From Thiodiazotropha sp040507225 (lineage in GTDB: Bacteria > Pseudomonadota > Gammaproteobacteria > Chromatiales > Chromatiaceae): a stretch of DNA of 64,000 nucleotides. The position numbers and the translations under genes were made by a program. The DNA lies in assembly GCA_040507225.1 (NCBI GenBank), contig JBEVVG010000002.1:930001-994000 (forward strand). The letters are read 5' to 3'. The notes under the pieces were generated by a model. That model searched no databases. It worked only from the letters and a program-made list of their open reading frames with translations, and was not told the DNA's origin. The first letter of the stretch is position 1. Every line of letters starts with the position of its first letter. This document shows, one piece after another, positions 35,570 through 45,506 of the stretch.

Positions 35570-36418
35570 TCAACCTGGCCACCGCCCTTCGGTCACCCGT
35601 GGCTGTCCGGCCAGATCCCGGTGGCTGGTGACGGATTCCAGCCCGACGGCCAAAAGACACGCCTGTACCGCCTCGGCCTGGCGGTAGCCGTGCTCCAGGA
35701 TCAGCCAGCCACCGGGTTGAAGGCGCCCGGGCGCCTGCCGGACAATCTGGCGGATGTCGTCCAACCCGTCGGCACCGGAAACCAGTGCGTTGAGCGGCTC
35801 CCGGGGCAGGTCGCCTTGGCTGAGGTGCGGGTCTCCGGCTTCGATGTAGGGCGGGTTGCTGAGCAGCAGGTGGTAAACCGCCCCTTCCGGCAGGGCCTGG
35901 CACCAGTCACCCGGATGGAAGTCGATCCGCGTGCAGCCGAGCCCGCGGGCATTCTCCCGGGCCACCTCGAGAGCGGCGCTGATCCGGTCAGTGGCGTCGA
36001 TGCGCAGTCCGGGTCGTTCCCGGCACAGGGCCAGGGCGATGGCGCCGCTGCCGGTGCCCAGGTCGGCGACCCGGGCGGTTGTGCCGGGATCGAGACGCGC
36101 CAGCGCGCGCTCCACCAGCAGTTCGGTGTCAGGACGGGGGATCAGGGTGTCTGGGGTCACCCGCAGGTTGAGGGACCAGAACTCCCGCTCGCCGGTGATA
36201 TACGCCAGGGGTTCCCCGCTGCGGCGGCGTTGGATCAGCGTCTCGTAGGCCAGGAGCTGGGGCTGTGTCAGTTCGTTTTCCGGCCAGGCGATCAGGTGAC
36301 TGCGGGGTTTGTCGAGCACCCGGCACAGCAGCACCGCCGCCTCCAGTGACGCATCGCTGTGCGGCAAAGCCTCAAGCCTTGCCTGTGCCTGCTGCAGGGC
36401 CTCCCGGATGGTACTCAT
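35570..36418 (-). CDS. prmC: Release-factor glutamine methyltransferase PrmC
   Basis: A 282-residue SAM-dependent methyltransferase that methylates the Gln of the GGQ motif in release factors. Motif I is VADLGTGSGAIALAL, the catalytic NPPY is in LLLSNPPYIEAGDPHL, and the N-terminal helical domain is present (REALQQAQARLEALPHSDAS). It follows prfA, its substrate gene, by 21 bases. Confidence 0.97.
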   Translation of the reverse strand: MSTIREALQQAQARLEALPHSDASLEAAVLLCRVLDKPRSHLIAWPENELTQPQLLAYETLIQRRRSGEPLAYITGEREFWSLNLRVTPDTLIPRPDTELLVERALARLDPGTTARVADLGTGSGAIALALCRERPGLRIDATDRISAALEVARENARGLGCTRIDFHPGDWCQALPEGAVYHLLLSNPPYIEAGDPHLSQGDLPREPLNALVSGADGLDDIRQIVRQAPGRLQPGGWLILEHGYRQAEAVQACLLAVGLESVTSHRDLAGQPRVTEGRWPG

Positions 36419-36439
36419 GAGAGTCCGTTTGGAGACTGC

Positions 36440-37519
36440 TCAGGACTCGCCCATGGCGGCGAGTTCTTCCAGCTGGTGCTCCCGCTGCAGGGGTTCGATG
36501 ACCTGATCCAGCGCCCCGCCGATGATCTCGTCCAGCTTGTACAGGGTGAGGTTGATACGGTGGTCGGTGAGGCGGTTCTGCGGGAAGTTGTAGGTGCGGA
36601 TGCGTTCCGAGCGATCCCCACTGCCGACCTGTAGTTTGCGTGAACTGGCCTGTTCGTCGACGATCTTCTGCTGCGCCTGGGAGAGCAGTCTGGCCTGCAG
36701 CAGGGACAGTGCCCGGGCCTTGTTCTTGTGCTGGGAACGTTCATCCTGACACTCCACCACGATACCGGTGGGCAGATGGGTCAGGCGTACCGCGGAATCG
36801 GTCTTGTTGACGTGCTGACCCCCGGCGCCAGAGGCACGATAGGTGTCCACGCGCAGGTCGTTGGCGTTGATGTCCACATGGTCGACCTCCTCCGCCTCTG
36901 GGAGGATCGCGACGGTGCAGGCGGAGGTGTGGATGCGTCCCTGGGACTCGGTCTCAGGAATGCGCTGCACCCGGTGGGTGCCGGATTCAAATTTCAGACG
37001 GGAGTAGACCGCATTTCCGCTGATCCGGCACACCACCTCTTTGAAGCCGCCGTGCTCGCCGGGACTCTCGCTGATGGTTTCCGTCTGCCAGCGTTGCGAC
37101 TCCGCATAGCGCAGGTACATACGCAACAGATCGTTGGCGAACAGGGCGGCCTCTGCACCGCCGGTGCCGGCACGCACTTCGAGAAACACGTTGCGTTGAT
37201 CATTCGGGTCCGCGGGGATCAGCAGCAGCTGCAGTTCCGGTTCCAGCTCGTCCCGGGTCTGTTCCGCGGCAGTCAGTTCGTCCCGCGCCAGGTCCGCCAT
37301 CTCCGGATCGGCGATCATCTCCCGGGCGGTCTGGATGTCCTGTTCCGCAGCGAGAAATTTCCTGTAGGTCAGTACGATGGGTTCCAGCTGGGCATACTCG
37401 CGGCCCAGATCGCGAAACTGGTTCTGATCACCCTGGATGCCCGGGTCGGCCATCAGGATGGTGACCTCCTCGAAGCGCTCGGCGATGTGATCCAGTTTGC
37501 CGCGTAACGAAGGCTTCAT
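36440..37519 (-). CDS. prfA: Peptide chain release factor 1
   Basis: A 359-residue class I release factor for UAA/UAG. The GGQ loop is in RASGAGGQHVNKTDSAVRLT and the anticodon-like region is in IPETESQGRIHTSACTVAIL. Length and both motifs are complete. The ATG overlaps the hemA stop (ATGA). Confidence 0.97.
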   Translation of the reverse strand: MKPSLRGKLDHIAERFEEVTILMADPGIQGDQNQFRDLGREYAQLEPIVLTYRKFLAAEQDIQTAREMIADPEMADLARDELTAAEQTRDELEPELQLLLIPADPNDQRNVFLEVRAGTGGAEAALFANDLLRMYLRYAESQRWQTETISESPGEHGGFKEVVCRISGNAVYSRLKFESGTHRVQRIPETESQGRIHTSACTVAILPEAEEVDHVDINANDLRVDTYRASGAGGQHVNKTDSAVRLTHLPTGIVVECQDERSQHKNKARALSLLQARLLSQAQQKIVDEQASSRKLQVGSGDRSERIRTYNFPQNRLTDHRINLTLYKLDEIIGGALDQVIEPLQREHQLEELAAMGES

Positions 37520-38784
37520 CTGGGGGGTTCGGCTTTCTTCAGCTGAAACAGGGTGTTGGCGGCTTCCAGAAGCTCCAGCTGTCCATTGAAACCGGCCTGC
37601 CGCATCTGTGCGCTGGGGGTGTGAAGCAGTTTGTTGGTGAGGGTGCGGGCCATCTGTTGCACCACCTCGTCCGGGGACTTGCCCTTGGCCAGCTGCTGCA
37701 GTGCCTTGTGCACCACCTCATCACGCAGATTCTCCGCATAGCAGCGGTAATCCTGGATCAGTTCCACCGCATCGAGGGAACGCAGCCAACCCATGTATTC
37801 GCCGACATAATGCTCGATGATCTCTTCCGCCTGCTCCGCAGCCTCTTCCCGGGAACGCATGTTTTCCTGGATCACTTCGTCCAGGTCATCCACGGTATAC
37901 AGGTAGATGTCACTCAGGTCGGCCACTTCCGGTTCGATGTCCCGGGGCACCGCGATGTCGACCATGAATATCGGGCGGTGTTTGCGTTCCTTGAGGGCCC
38001 GCTCCACCGCACCTTTGCCGAGCACCGGCAATGGACTGGCCGTGGATGAGATGACGATGTCCGCCTCAGACAGGTGGGTGCTCAGTTCGGTCAGGGCAAT
38101 CGCATATCCCTCGAACTGGGCCGCCAGGGCGTGGGCCCTTTCGACGGTCCGGTTGGCGACGATGATCCGGCCGATGCCGTTCTGGTTCAGGTGCCGGGCC
38201 GCCAGTTCCACCGTCTCACCCGCGCCGATCAGCAGTGCGGTCTGCTCGGACAGGTCGCTGAAGATCTGCTTGGCCAGGCTGACCGCGGCAAAAGCCACGG
38301 ATACCGGACTGTTGCCGATCGCCGTATCGGTGCGAATCTGCTTGGCCGCCGAGAAGGCATGCTGAAACAGTTTACACAGCAGCTTGCCCGAGGTGCCCGC
38401 ATCGGACGCGGTCTGGTAGGCCGCCTTGACCTGACCGAGGATCTGCGGCTCACCCAGGACCAGGGAGTCCAGGCCGCAGCTGACCCGCATCAGATGCTGC
38501 ACGGCATCCAGGTCGAAATGGTTGTACAGGTAGGGGGTGACCCGGCCAACCGGTAATCCGTGAAAGCGGCAGATCCACTCGGCCAGGGGTTCGTGATCCT
38601 CTTCACTGAGAGTGCAGTAGATCTCGGTGCGATTGCAGGTGGAGAGAATCACGCTCTCCTGGACCGCGGGATTTGCCTGCAGACTGCGCAGGGCGCCGGC
38701 AATGATATCGGGCCCAAAGGTCACCTTCTCCCGGATGTCCACCGGGGCGGTTTTATGGTTGAGTCCGAGCGCAAGTATCGACAT
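37516..38784 (-). CDS. hemA: Glutamyl-tRNA reductase HemA
   Basis: A 422-residue enzyme that makes glutamate-1-semialdehyde from Glu-tRNA, the entry to tetrapyrrole synthesis. N-terminal catalytic region LSTCNRTEIYC (Cys nucleophile), VSCGLDSLVLGEPQILGQVK and the NADPH domain ALLIGAGETVELAARHL are intact. First gene of hemA-prfA-prmC-(unknown)-moeB-rrtA. The usual divergent lolB is absent; a DUF1329 gene faces it instead. Confidence 0.97.
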   Translation of the reverse strand: MSILALGLNHKTAPVDIREKVTFGPDIIAGALRSLQANPAVQESVILSTCNRTEIYCTLSEEDHEPLAEWICRFHGLPVGRVTPYLYNHFDLDAVQHLMRVSCGLDSLVLGEPQILGQVKAAYQTASDAGTSGKLLCKLFQHAFSAAKQIRTDTAIGNSPVSVAFAAVSLAKQIFSDLSEQTALLIGAGETVELAARHLNQNGIGRIIVANRTVERAHALAAQFEGYAIALTELSTHLSEADIVISSTASPLPVLGKGAVERALKERKHRPIFMVDIAVPRDIEPEVADLSDIYLYTVDDLDEVIQENMRSREEAAEQAEEIIEHYVGEYMGWLRSLDAVELIQDYRCYAENLRDEVVHKALQQLAKGKSPDEVVQQMARTLTNKLLHTPSAQMRQAGFNGQLELLEAANTLFQLKKAEPPR

Positions 38785-39157
38785 CTGCCAGTCTGTCCTC
38801 TCAATGGGGTTGGAAATTTTGTTATATCAACTAGTTGAATTCAAGTTTTATTGCCTGAAATGAGTAATTCCCTGGCATCATCGGTCGGGCCTTGATCCGC
38901 TGCCCGACCCGGTTTCACAACTTTGGAGGGTTCACGAGGTGGGATCAGGGTGCGCTCCGGGGGAAGGCTGCACACCGTGGAGCGGGGATCTGCACGGCTG
39001 ACAACGGCTGATTCAAACTTATGGTTTACCCTGATTGCTTAACTGACAGAATCTCTGCTATTAATATAAAAGTTTGATACAAGTCGTTCATTAGAAACAC
39101 CTAATTCAATAATATCGGGCGGCTGGGCTTGTAGGCTGCTCATGAGGAGGATGACAA
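38785..39157. promoter_or_regulatory. Divergent intergenic region between hemA and the DUF1329 operon
   Basis: No gene seen. The right half is AT-rich; TTGCTT at 39035-39040 and TATTAA at 39059-39064 (18 apart), inside TATTAATATAAA, may be the DUF1329 promoter. A strong ribosome site (GAGGAGGATG) ends just before 39158. Confidence 0.35.
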
Positions 39158-40135
39158 ATGCTGATGCGTAAGATCGCGTGTGCAGTGGCTACGGCCGGAT
39201 TGATGATTTCAGGAAACGCAGTGGCCGGTGTCACGAAGGATCTGCCCATGCCGGGGGCGAATCCCAGCGCGAACGAGATTGCCGATCAGGTCTATTTCGT
39301 GAACCACTTTTATTCCCTGAAGAACTACGGCATCACCAACGATAACAAGGATCCTCAGAAGAGTGTCCGGGCCGTGCCGGGTAAGATCACCGTCATCGTC
39401 AACAAATCCGAGGGCAGTTCACCCACCACCATCACCGTGGAACGCTACCTGAACAATGACTATTCCGACGGTGTCACCAACGGTCAGGACATAGCGATCT
39501 TCCGCTCCGGCAAGCTGAAAGGCACCGGCATGCTGATCACCGATTTCGTCGATGACAACAAGAGCCAGTCCTACTCCATCTGGTTGCCGGCACTGCGCAA
39601 AATTCGTCGTTTCGCCGAACCTGCCCATGATGACGCCTGGGGCGGCACCGATTTCACCTTTGGCGACGTCACCCTGCGTAAACCGAAGGACGAGACCCAT
39701 GAATTGATGGGCAAGGAGACTTTCAACGACTGCCTGGGCGCCATTGCCAAGCAGGAAGCCGAGAACAAATACCTCCCGAGTCCGCCGGACGCCGCCTGCG
39801 ACCACAAGGGCAAGGAAGTCTACAAGCTGAAGAGCACCACCAAGCGTGAGAACTGGTGGTACGACTACCGCATCAGCTATGTCGATACCAAGACCTTTGC
39901 GGACTATCGCACCGATTACTTCAAAGGGGACAAAAAAGTCAAAGTGATCGACCGGGACTGGCAGAGCCTGGAGCAGGATGATCCGCGCGCCCAGTACTGG
40001 GGTTACTGGTACGGCAAGACCTTTGAAAACGGCCATGAGACCTGGGCGGTGATTCCCCGCGATATCGTCCAGTTCAACCAGCCTTGGGATGCGGATTTCT
40101 GGTCTGAAAGTACCCTGAGAAAAATAAAACGCTGA
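39158..40135 (+). CDS. DUF1329 periplasmic LolA-like protein
   Basis: A 325-residue exported protein (signal ending SGNAVAG). Body motifs match DUF1329, an outer-membrane lipoprotein-sorting-like fold: YSIWLPALRKIRRFAEPAHD, then YRISYVDTKTFADYRTDYF. The family is commonly found with DUF1302 barrels and RND (MMPL) pumps, and probably shuttles a hydrophobic molecule in the periplasm. First gene of a three-gene operon; a 12-bp hairpin follows it. Confidence 0.9.
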   Translation: MLMRKIACAVATAGLMISGNAVAGVTKDLPMPGANPSANEIADQVYFVNHFYSLKNYGITNDNKDPQKSVRAVPGKITVIVNKSEGSSPTTITVERYLNNDYSDGVTNGQDIAIFRSGKLKGTGMLITDFVDDNKSQSYSIWLPALRKIRRFAEPAHDDAWGGTDFTFGDVTLRKPKDETHELMGKETFNDCLGAIAKQEAENKYLPSPPDAACDHKGKEVYKLKSTTKRENWWYDYRISYVDTKTFADYRTDYFKGDKKVKVIDRDWQSLEQDDPRAQYWGYWYGKTFENGHETWAVIPRDIVQFNQPWDADFWSESTLRKIKR

Positions 40136-40141
40136 CAACAG

Positions 40142-40175
40142 TACGGGAGGCGCTAAACCACCGGCGCCTCCCGTA
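40142..40175 (+). promoter_or_regulatory. Perfect 12-bp hairpin between the DUF1329 and DUF1302 genes
   Basis: TACGGGAGGCGC at 40142-40153 pairs perfectly with GCGCCTCCCGTA at 40164-40175 across a ten-base loop. No T-run follows, so this is more likely an mRNA-stability or attenuation element inside the operon than a terminator. Confidence 0.65.
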
Positions 40176-40275
40176 AACTCGGCCGTCCGGCTCGTGGCGG
40201 CCCACACCATCACCGAGTGAAACGGACATTGGAAAAGCAAGCCGTTCATCGTTGAACCCCCGGGAGGAAGTATTC

Positions 40276-42513
40276 ATGTTCAAACGCTGTAAGTTGTATC
40301 AGTCGATGCTGCTCGCCTTGATCGTTCCAAGCGCAGCAGTTGCCGAGGTCGAGATCACTGGCTATCTGAAGAACGAAACCTCAGTTTTCACCCGCGACGG
40401 CCAGGTTACCGGCGAAGCGGACACCATGCTGGACCAGGAGGGGCACGACAAGGGGGATCTCATGAAGTTTGAGAACTCCGCGCGTATCTTCCTCAACGGT
40501 TACATCGGCGAGAACATAACCTGGCATGGCGACCTGAACCTGATTTACGACTCTGAGGGGGTCAATGACGACTACAAGGGGCACCGGTCGTATACCCAGA
40601 ATGACTACTTGAGAGAACTCTATTTCGATACCAACGTGTTCGACTGGGACCTGCGTATCGGTAAGCAGCAGGTGGTCTGGGGTACCGCGGACGGTATCAA
40701 GCTGCTGGATATCATCAATCCCACCGACTACCGGGAACTCAACCAGAATTCCATGGAGGATTCCCGTATCCCGATCTGGATGATCAACGCCGAGCGCAAT
40801 ATCGGCGATGCGGGCAACATCCAGTTCATCATCTCCCAGGTCGAGGAAAACAAGATCCCCGGCCTCAACGAGGATGGCGATTCCGGACATCCCTTCATCA
40901 TGAAGGGCGTCGACAGCATCACCGGCAACGTCAACGGTTTTCTCAATGTCGCACCGGCCCTGGCCAATGTGGCGGCGAGTTTCACTGGCGGCGCAACCTT
41001 GGGAATGATCGGCGGTGTGCCCAGTCCCCTGGGTCTGGTGCCGACCTCGGGTGTCACCGTGGACTACTTCGCCAACAGCATGCTCGATCTGTATGACTTC
41101 GATGGCGATCCGAACACCACCAACGATCAGTATTTCCTGCTCCCGGGACAGACTGCTCCCGGCGGCACGCTGCTTGCCACCATGCCCGGCTACATCCCGC
41201 TGGGCATGATCACCCAGGGTGGACTGCAACAGGGTGACCCGAACGGCAACGCGTTCGAAACCAACCTGATGCCGGTGGTCGAGGATCGGCAGAACTTCTC
41301 CGACCAGACCTACTCCGTAGACCAGCCGGGTTCCGCCTTCGAGTACATGCCCAACGCCACCTTCGCAACCTTCAACACCTTCAACAACTGTGTCGATGGT
41401 GACGGTGACGGTGACTGCCAGTTCGGTGCGCCCGGCTCAATGGACTTCTTCACCGGTTCCAAGACAGTCTACGAGCGGGATTACCCGGATGATACCGACG
41501 TGAACGGCGGTTTCCGCTTCAAGGGTTACACCGATGCGGGCTTCAACTACTCGTTGAACTATTTCTATCACTACAGCGCCAACCCGGATATTGCCCTGAG
41601 CTGGCATGACGCGGTTACCGGTGAGGAACTGACCGTACAGCGGGCCAGTGCCGGAGACTTCATCGACAACGGCACCGGTGCGCCGGGCCCGGATGGCATA
41701 CCGGATCTGCCGGATATCAGCAGCAATCTGGGGGTCGATGAAGTGCCCGGTGATATGACTATGGCCCTGCCAACCACCGTGCTGTTGCACAATGACGCCG
41801 GTCAGTACTATGGCGCCTACGATCCCACTGCCGGATTCGGTTCCTACACCAGCAATTCCACGGAGCTGCATTTCACCGAGTCCCTGCATCGGGTCAACAG
41901 TTTCGGCGCCTCGTTCGACTATGCGCTCGATACCCCGGTCGCCCCGGTGGTGCTGCGTGGCGAGTTCCTCTATGACCAGGATGACAAGCAGCCGATCGTG
42001 GACAAGCGACTGCTGTCCATTGGTGATCTGACCAACTCCCTGAAGATGGAAGACGCGGACTACTTCAAGTATGTGATCGGCGCCGACATCAACGTTTTCA
42101 CCAACCTGTTGGTGAGCGGTCAGTTTATCCAGTACATCAACCTGGATTATCAGGATGAAAAACGCACCTGTACGACCCAGACCGGTCTCACCTATGACTG
42201 CTCCCGCTACACCGCGGACTTCCCGACCCTGAGCATGACCAACGGAATGAACAAGGCTTACGAGTACAAAGAGTTTTACTCGCTGTTTCTCTCCAAGCCG
42301 TTCGGCGAATCTCAGGAACACCGCTGGAACAACATCTTCATCTATGAAGAAGGTGGTGGTAAGTGGAACCGCTTCGACGTGGAGTACAGCTTCTCCGATA
42401 CCGTCATCGGTTCCGCGGAGTGGAACAACTACTGGGGTGATGAAAATACCACCTTCGGACAGTTCGAGACCTCCTCGAATGTTCAGGTGGGTCTGAAATG
42501 GATCTTCGAATAG
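40276..42513 (+). CDS. DUF1302 outer-membrane beta-barrel protein
   Basis: A 745-residue protein with a signal peptide (MLLALIVPSAAVAEVEI) and alternating beta-strand pattern from ITGYLKNETSVF to the C-terminal strand NVQVGLKWIFE, which ends in an aromatic-type outer-membrane signature. LRIGKQQVVWGTADGIKLLD is typical of DUF1302. Calcium-like acidic inserts (DGDGDGDCQ) occur around residue 380. ATG at 40276 has GGGAGGAAG upstream. It likely forms the outer-membrane channel partner of the DUF1329 and RND proteins. Confidence 0.85.
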   Translation: MFKRCKLYQSMLLALIVPSAAVAEVEITGYLKNETSVFTRDGQVTGEADTMLDQEGHDKGDLMKFENSARIFLNGYIGENITWHGDLNLIYDSEGVNDDYKGHRSYTQNDYLRELYFDTNVFDWDLRIGKQQVVWGTADGIKLLDIINPTDYRELNQNSMEDSRIPIWMINAERNIGDAGNIQFIISQVEENKIPGLNEDGDSGHPFIMKGVDSITGNVNGFLNVAPALANVAASFTGGATLGMIGGVPSPLGLVPTSGVTVDYFANSMLDLYDFDGDPNTTNDQYFLLPGQTAPGGTLLATMPGYIPLGMITQGGLQQGDPNGNAFETNLMPVVEDRQNFSDQTYSVDQPGSAFEYMPNATFATFNTFNNCVDGDGDGDCQFGAPGSMDFFTGSKTVYERDYPDDTDVNGGFRFKGYTDAGFNYSLNYFYHYSANPDIALSWHDAVTGEELTVQRASAGDFIDNGTGAPGPDGIPDLPDISSNLGVDEVPGDMTMALPTTVLLHNDAGQYYGAYDPTAGFGSYTSNSTELHFTESLHRVNSFGASFDYALDTPVAPVVLRGEFLYDQDDKQPIVDKRLLSIGDLTNSLKMEDADYFKYVIGADINVFTNLLVSGQFIQYINLDYQDEKRTCTTQTGLTYDCSRYTADFPTLSMTNGMNKAYEYKEFYSLFLSKPFGESQEHRWNNIFIYEEGGGKWNRFDVEYSFSDTVIGSAEWNNYWGDENTTFGQFETSSNVQVGLKWIFE

Positions 42514-42526
42514 TCTAGGGATCCGC

Positions 42527-42562
42527 GGGGCGCGGGTACGCTGGCATGCGTACCCGCGCCCC
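42527..42562 (+). promoter_or_regulatory. Perfect 15-bp hairpin between the DUF1302 and RND genes
   Basis: GGGGCGCGGGTACGC at 42527-42541 pairs exactly with GCGTACCCGCGCCCC at 42548-42562, with a TGGCAT loop. It lacks a T-tract. It begins 14 bases after the DUF1302 stop and resembles the hairpin at 40142 in place and lack of terminator tail. Confidence 0.7.
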
Positions 42563-42683
42563 AGTCCCCGCTTCACCAGCCTGTAGCACAATACACCTGG
42601 AACGACCTGTCACAATTCCTCCGGCAGTGGATGGTCCGCATAGATCCACCTGCTGCCCGAGCCTTCTGTAGGAGAGATGCGCC

Positions 42684-45443
42684 ATGAGTGGCTCCGCATC
42701 AAATGATCATTCAAACCGCTGGGCTGAAGCCTACGCCGACTTTGTCATCAGGTTTCGCTGGCCTCTGATGCTGATCCTGCTGGTCGCCACGGTCATCGCG
42801 GCGTTGCAGGTCAAGAACCTGAACATGCGCAACGATCCGGATACCCTGTTGCCGCCGAGCAACCGCTATGTGGCGACCAACCTTTACGCGGAGCACAACT
42901 TCGGCATGGGCAACCTGATGGTATTCGCCCTGCGCATCAAGGAAGGGGACGTCTACCAGAACTGGTTTGTGAACAAGGTGCAGGAGATTCACAATCGCCT
43001 GGTGGCCCTTGATACCGCGCGTGAATCGAACTTCATCGATATCGCGGCGAAAAAGATCAAATACATGGGCGCGGATGAAAACGGACTGGTTTTCAAGCGT
43101 CTGATACCCACCGGGGGTATCAGCGAAGACCCGCAAAAGGCCGAGGAACAGCTGGCCTTTCTCAAAGAGGGTATCGAAGACAATCCGGTCATCGGACCGA
43201 TGTTGATCGGCTTCGAGGATGCCGAAGGTAAAAAGTGCGAATTCAAGGACAAGGATGCAAAGAACTGCACCCCGAAGTCGCTGTATATCATCGGTGACTA
43301 TACCGATGAGGTGAAAGAGATCTATCTGCCCTGGGTACGTGAAGTCCGTGGCATGATGGACGAGTACAGCCAGGATGATCGTTTCGAGGTGCTGGTGGCG
43401 GGCGAACCCTACTTCCTGGCCTGGATGCTCGCGGACCTGGTCAACAAATGGTGGCTGTTCGTCATCTCCTTCGCCATCGTCATCGCCGCGCTTTGGTTCG
43501 AGTTCCGCAACTGGCGCGGTTCCCTGTTCCCGATCATCGGTGTCAGCGCGACCATTCTTCTGACCCTGGGTCTGATGGGTTTTTCCGCGTTCAAACTGAC
43601 TACCATGATGGTGCTCACCCCAATGCTGTTGCTGGCCATTGGTATCGGTCACTCGGTTCAGGTAACTCGAAGATTTCTCCAGGAACAGGCGAAGAGCGGG
43701 GATTGCGAGACCGCGGCCCGGGTGTCCATCTCCCACACCATTGTCCCGGCAACCCTCTCCATCATTACCGATATGGTGGGTTTCGCCACCCTCGCCACAG
43801 TGGATATCTCTTTCTACAAGGCCTACGCCTACTTCGGCATGTTTGGCATGCTGACCCTGATACTGACCACCACCACGTTGATCCCGCTGTTGATGATGAC
43901 TTTCCCCTGCGGCAAGGGTGAGGCGCTTGCGGATCATGAAAACAGCTGGGAAAACAAGGTGGGTGGCGTCCTTTCGAAACTGGTCTCAGGACCCGGCATG
44001 GTCATCCCGATCGGGATCGTTGCGGCGATCCTTGCATGGTCCACCTATGAGACGAAGATTCTCGAGGGTACCAGCGAAGATCTGATGCCGGGTGTCGAGA
44101 AGGGTATCAACTACTCCCGGGCCGCATTTAAAGAAAAATCAATCACCATCCAGCACCTGGAACGATTGAACAAGATCATGCCGGGCGTTATTTCGGTCTC
44201 CATCCCGGTCCGCGGTAAGGAACCGGTGCTCGATCTCTGCGTGGATACGCTGTTTCCTGAGAGTATCTACGATATCGAGGACCCCCAGAAGAAGGCAGCT
44301 GCCTGTTCTGCCGCCAAAGAAAAGCTGGCTTGCTGGGATCCCGATCCCTGCGGCGCCCAGGGTATCTTCAATGAGGCCGATGTGCTGGCGGATATCGAGG
44401 CGCTGGAGGAGTGGATGCGGGCGCATCCCTTCATCGGATTTACCGGTTCCTATGCACAGTACATCCGTCTTGTAAACATGTTGCTGAGCGCGGAGCCGGG
44501 TGAGAAACCCGACGTCAAGGATCTGTACATCCCGACCACGGCGAAACTCCAATCCATCGATCCGGATGATGACCGTAACGGTGATGGCATCGTGCAGTTA
44601 TTCAACGGCTTGCTGGAAACCATGACCGAAGAGGGCGACATGGACTCCTTCGTCATGAAGAACTGGAACGAAGGTGTGGTGATGGGTTTCATCAACACCA
44701 TGGATCCGAAAGAGGCCCATCAGGTCACCATGGATATCCAGCAGTATCTCGAAGATCATAAAAACGATACCGGGTTCAGCAAGGTCAATTTCGGCCTGCG
44801 TTCCGGGCCGGTAGGCGATCTTTCGGGTGACACCAACGAATTATCCGTCGAAGGGCCCAACTATGTGCGGCCAGGTCTGGGCGGTTTTCTCGGCGCGACC
44901 GAGGCGACCCGGGAAGTGGCCGTGGCGAACTGGCTCTCCGGGCCGTTGCTGACAGCGGCGGCGGTGTTCGTAATAGCAGCGCTGATCTTCCGCTCTCTGG
45001 TGGTCTCCTCCATCCTGCTGGTGCTGTTGTTCGTCACACTCTACGCCCAGTACGGCCTGGGCGGTTACATGACCAGTATCCAAAACTGGTCGGGTAACCT
45101 GGCGTTCCACCTTCAGGTGGCTTTGAGTATCGCCATGGGTCTGGGTATCGACTACGGCATTTACATGATGTCCCGATTGCGTGAGGAGATGCAGGCCACG
45201 GCCGGTAACTGGCACCAGTCACTGGTCAATACCCTGAATACCACCGGTTCAGCGGTGATCATCTCGGTGATCGTGCTGCTCGGCTGTTTCGTGCCGCTGC
45301 TCAATACCGACCTGGCCAATACCTGGGGTCTGGGCATCTACATAAGCCAGGCGCTGCTGATCGATGTGGTGACCGCATTGACCATCCTGCCGATGCTGGT
45401 GCTTTGGCTGAAACCGAAATTCGTCTTCGGCGAATACAAATAA
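42684..45443 (+). CDS. RND (MMPL-type) transporter
   Basis: A 919-residue membrane protein of the RND superfamily. It has the N-terminal span (FRWPLMLILLVATVIAALQV), a large periplasmic loop, then two blocks of transmembrane spans (LVNKWWLFVISFAIVIAALW; LLAIGIGHSVQVTRRFLQEQ; later GLGIDYGIYMMSRLREEMQ). The GIDYG and IGIGHS motifs mark the proton-relay region. A Cys-rich insert near residues 510-560 is unusual. Probably moves lipids or hydrophobic compounds across the envelope with the DUF1329 and DUF1302 proteins. Last gene of the operon. Confidence 0.9.
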   Translation: MSGSASNDHSNRWAEAYADFVIRFRWPLMLILLVATVIAALQVKNLNMRNDPDTLLPPSNRYVATNLYAEHNFGMGNLMVFALRIKEGDVYQNWFVNKVQEIHNRLVALDTARESNFIDIAAKKIKYMGADENGLVFKRLIPTGGISEDPQKAEEQLAFLKEGIEDNPVIGPMLIGFEDAEGKKCEFKDKDAKNCTPKSLYIIGDYTDEVKEIYLPWVREVRGMMDEYSQDDRFEVLVAGEPYFLAWMLADLVNKWWLFVISFAIVIAALWFEFRNWRGSLFPIIGVSATILLTLGLMGFSAFKLTTMMVLTPMLLLAIGIGHSVQVTRRFLQEQAKSGDCETAARVSISHTIVPATLSIITDMVGFATLATVDISFYKAYAYFGMFGMLTLILTTTTLIPLLMMTFPCGKGEALADHENSWENKVGGVLSKLVSGPGMVIPIGIVAAILAWSTYETKILEGTSEDLMPGVEKGINYSRAAFKEKSITIQHLERLNKIMPGVISVSIPVRGKEPVLDLCVDTLFPESIYDIEDPQKKAAACSAAKEKLACWDPDPCGAQGIFNEADVLADIEALEEWMRAHPFIGFTGSYAQYIRLVNMLLSAEPGEKPDVKDLYIPTTAKLQSIDPDDDRNGDGIVQLFNGLLETMTEEGDMDSFVMKNWNEGVVMGFINTMDPKEAHQVTMDIQQYLEDHKNDTGFSKVNFGLRSGPVGDLSGDTNELSVEGPNYVRPGLGGFLGATEATREVAVANWLSGPLLTAAAVFVIAALIFRSLVVSSILLVLLFVTLYAQYGLGGYMTSIQNWSGNLAFHLQVALSIAMGLGIDYGIYMMSRLREEMQATAGNWHQSLVNTLNTTGSAVIISVIVLLGCFVPLLNTDLANTWGLGIYISQALLIDVVTALTILPMLVLWLKPKFVFGEYK

Positions 45444-45481
45444 TAAAAAGATTGCACCGGGCTTCAGCTCGGAACCTTTTT

Positions 45482-45506
45482 AAGCCGGCGCCATGCCGGC
45501 TTTTTT
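45482..45506 (+). terminator. Rho-independent terminator of the DUF1329-DUF1302-RND operon
   Basis: AAGCCGGC, a GCCAT loop, GCCGGCTT and a run of six Ts. It lies 39 bases after the RND stop. Strong. Confidence 0.92.
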
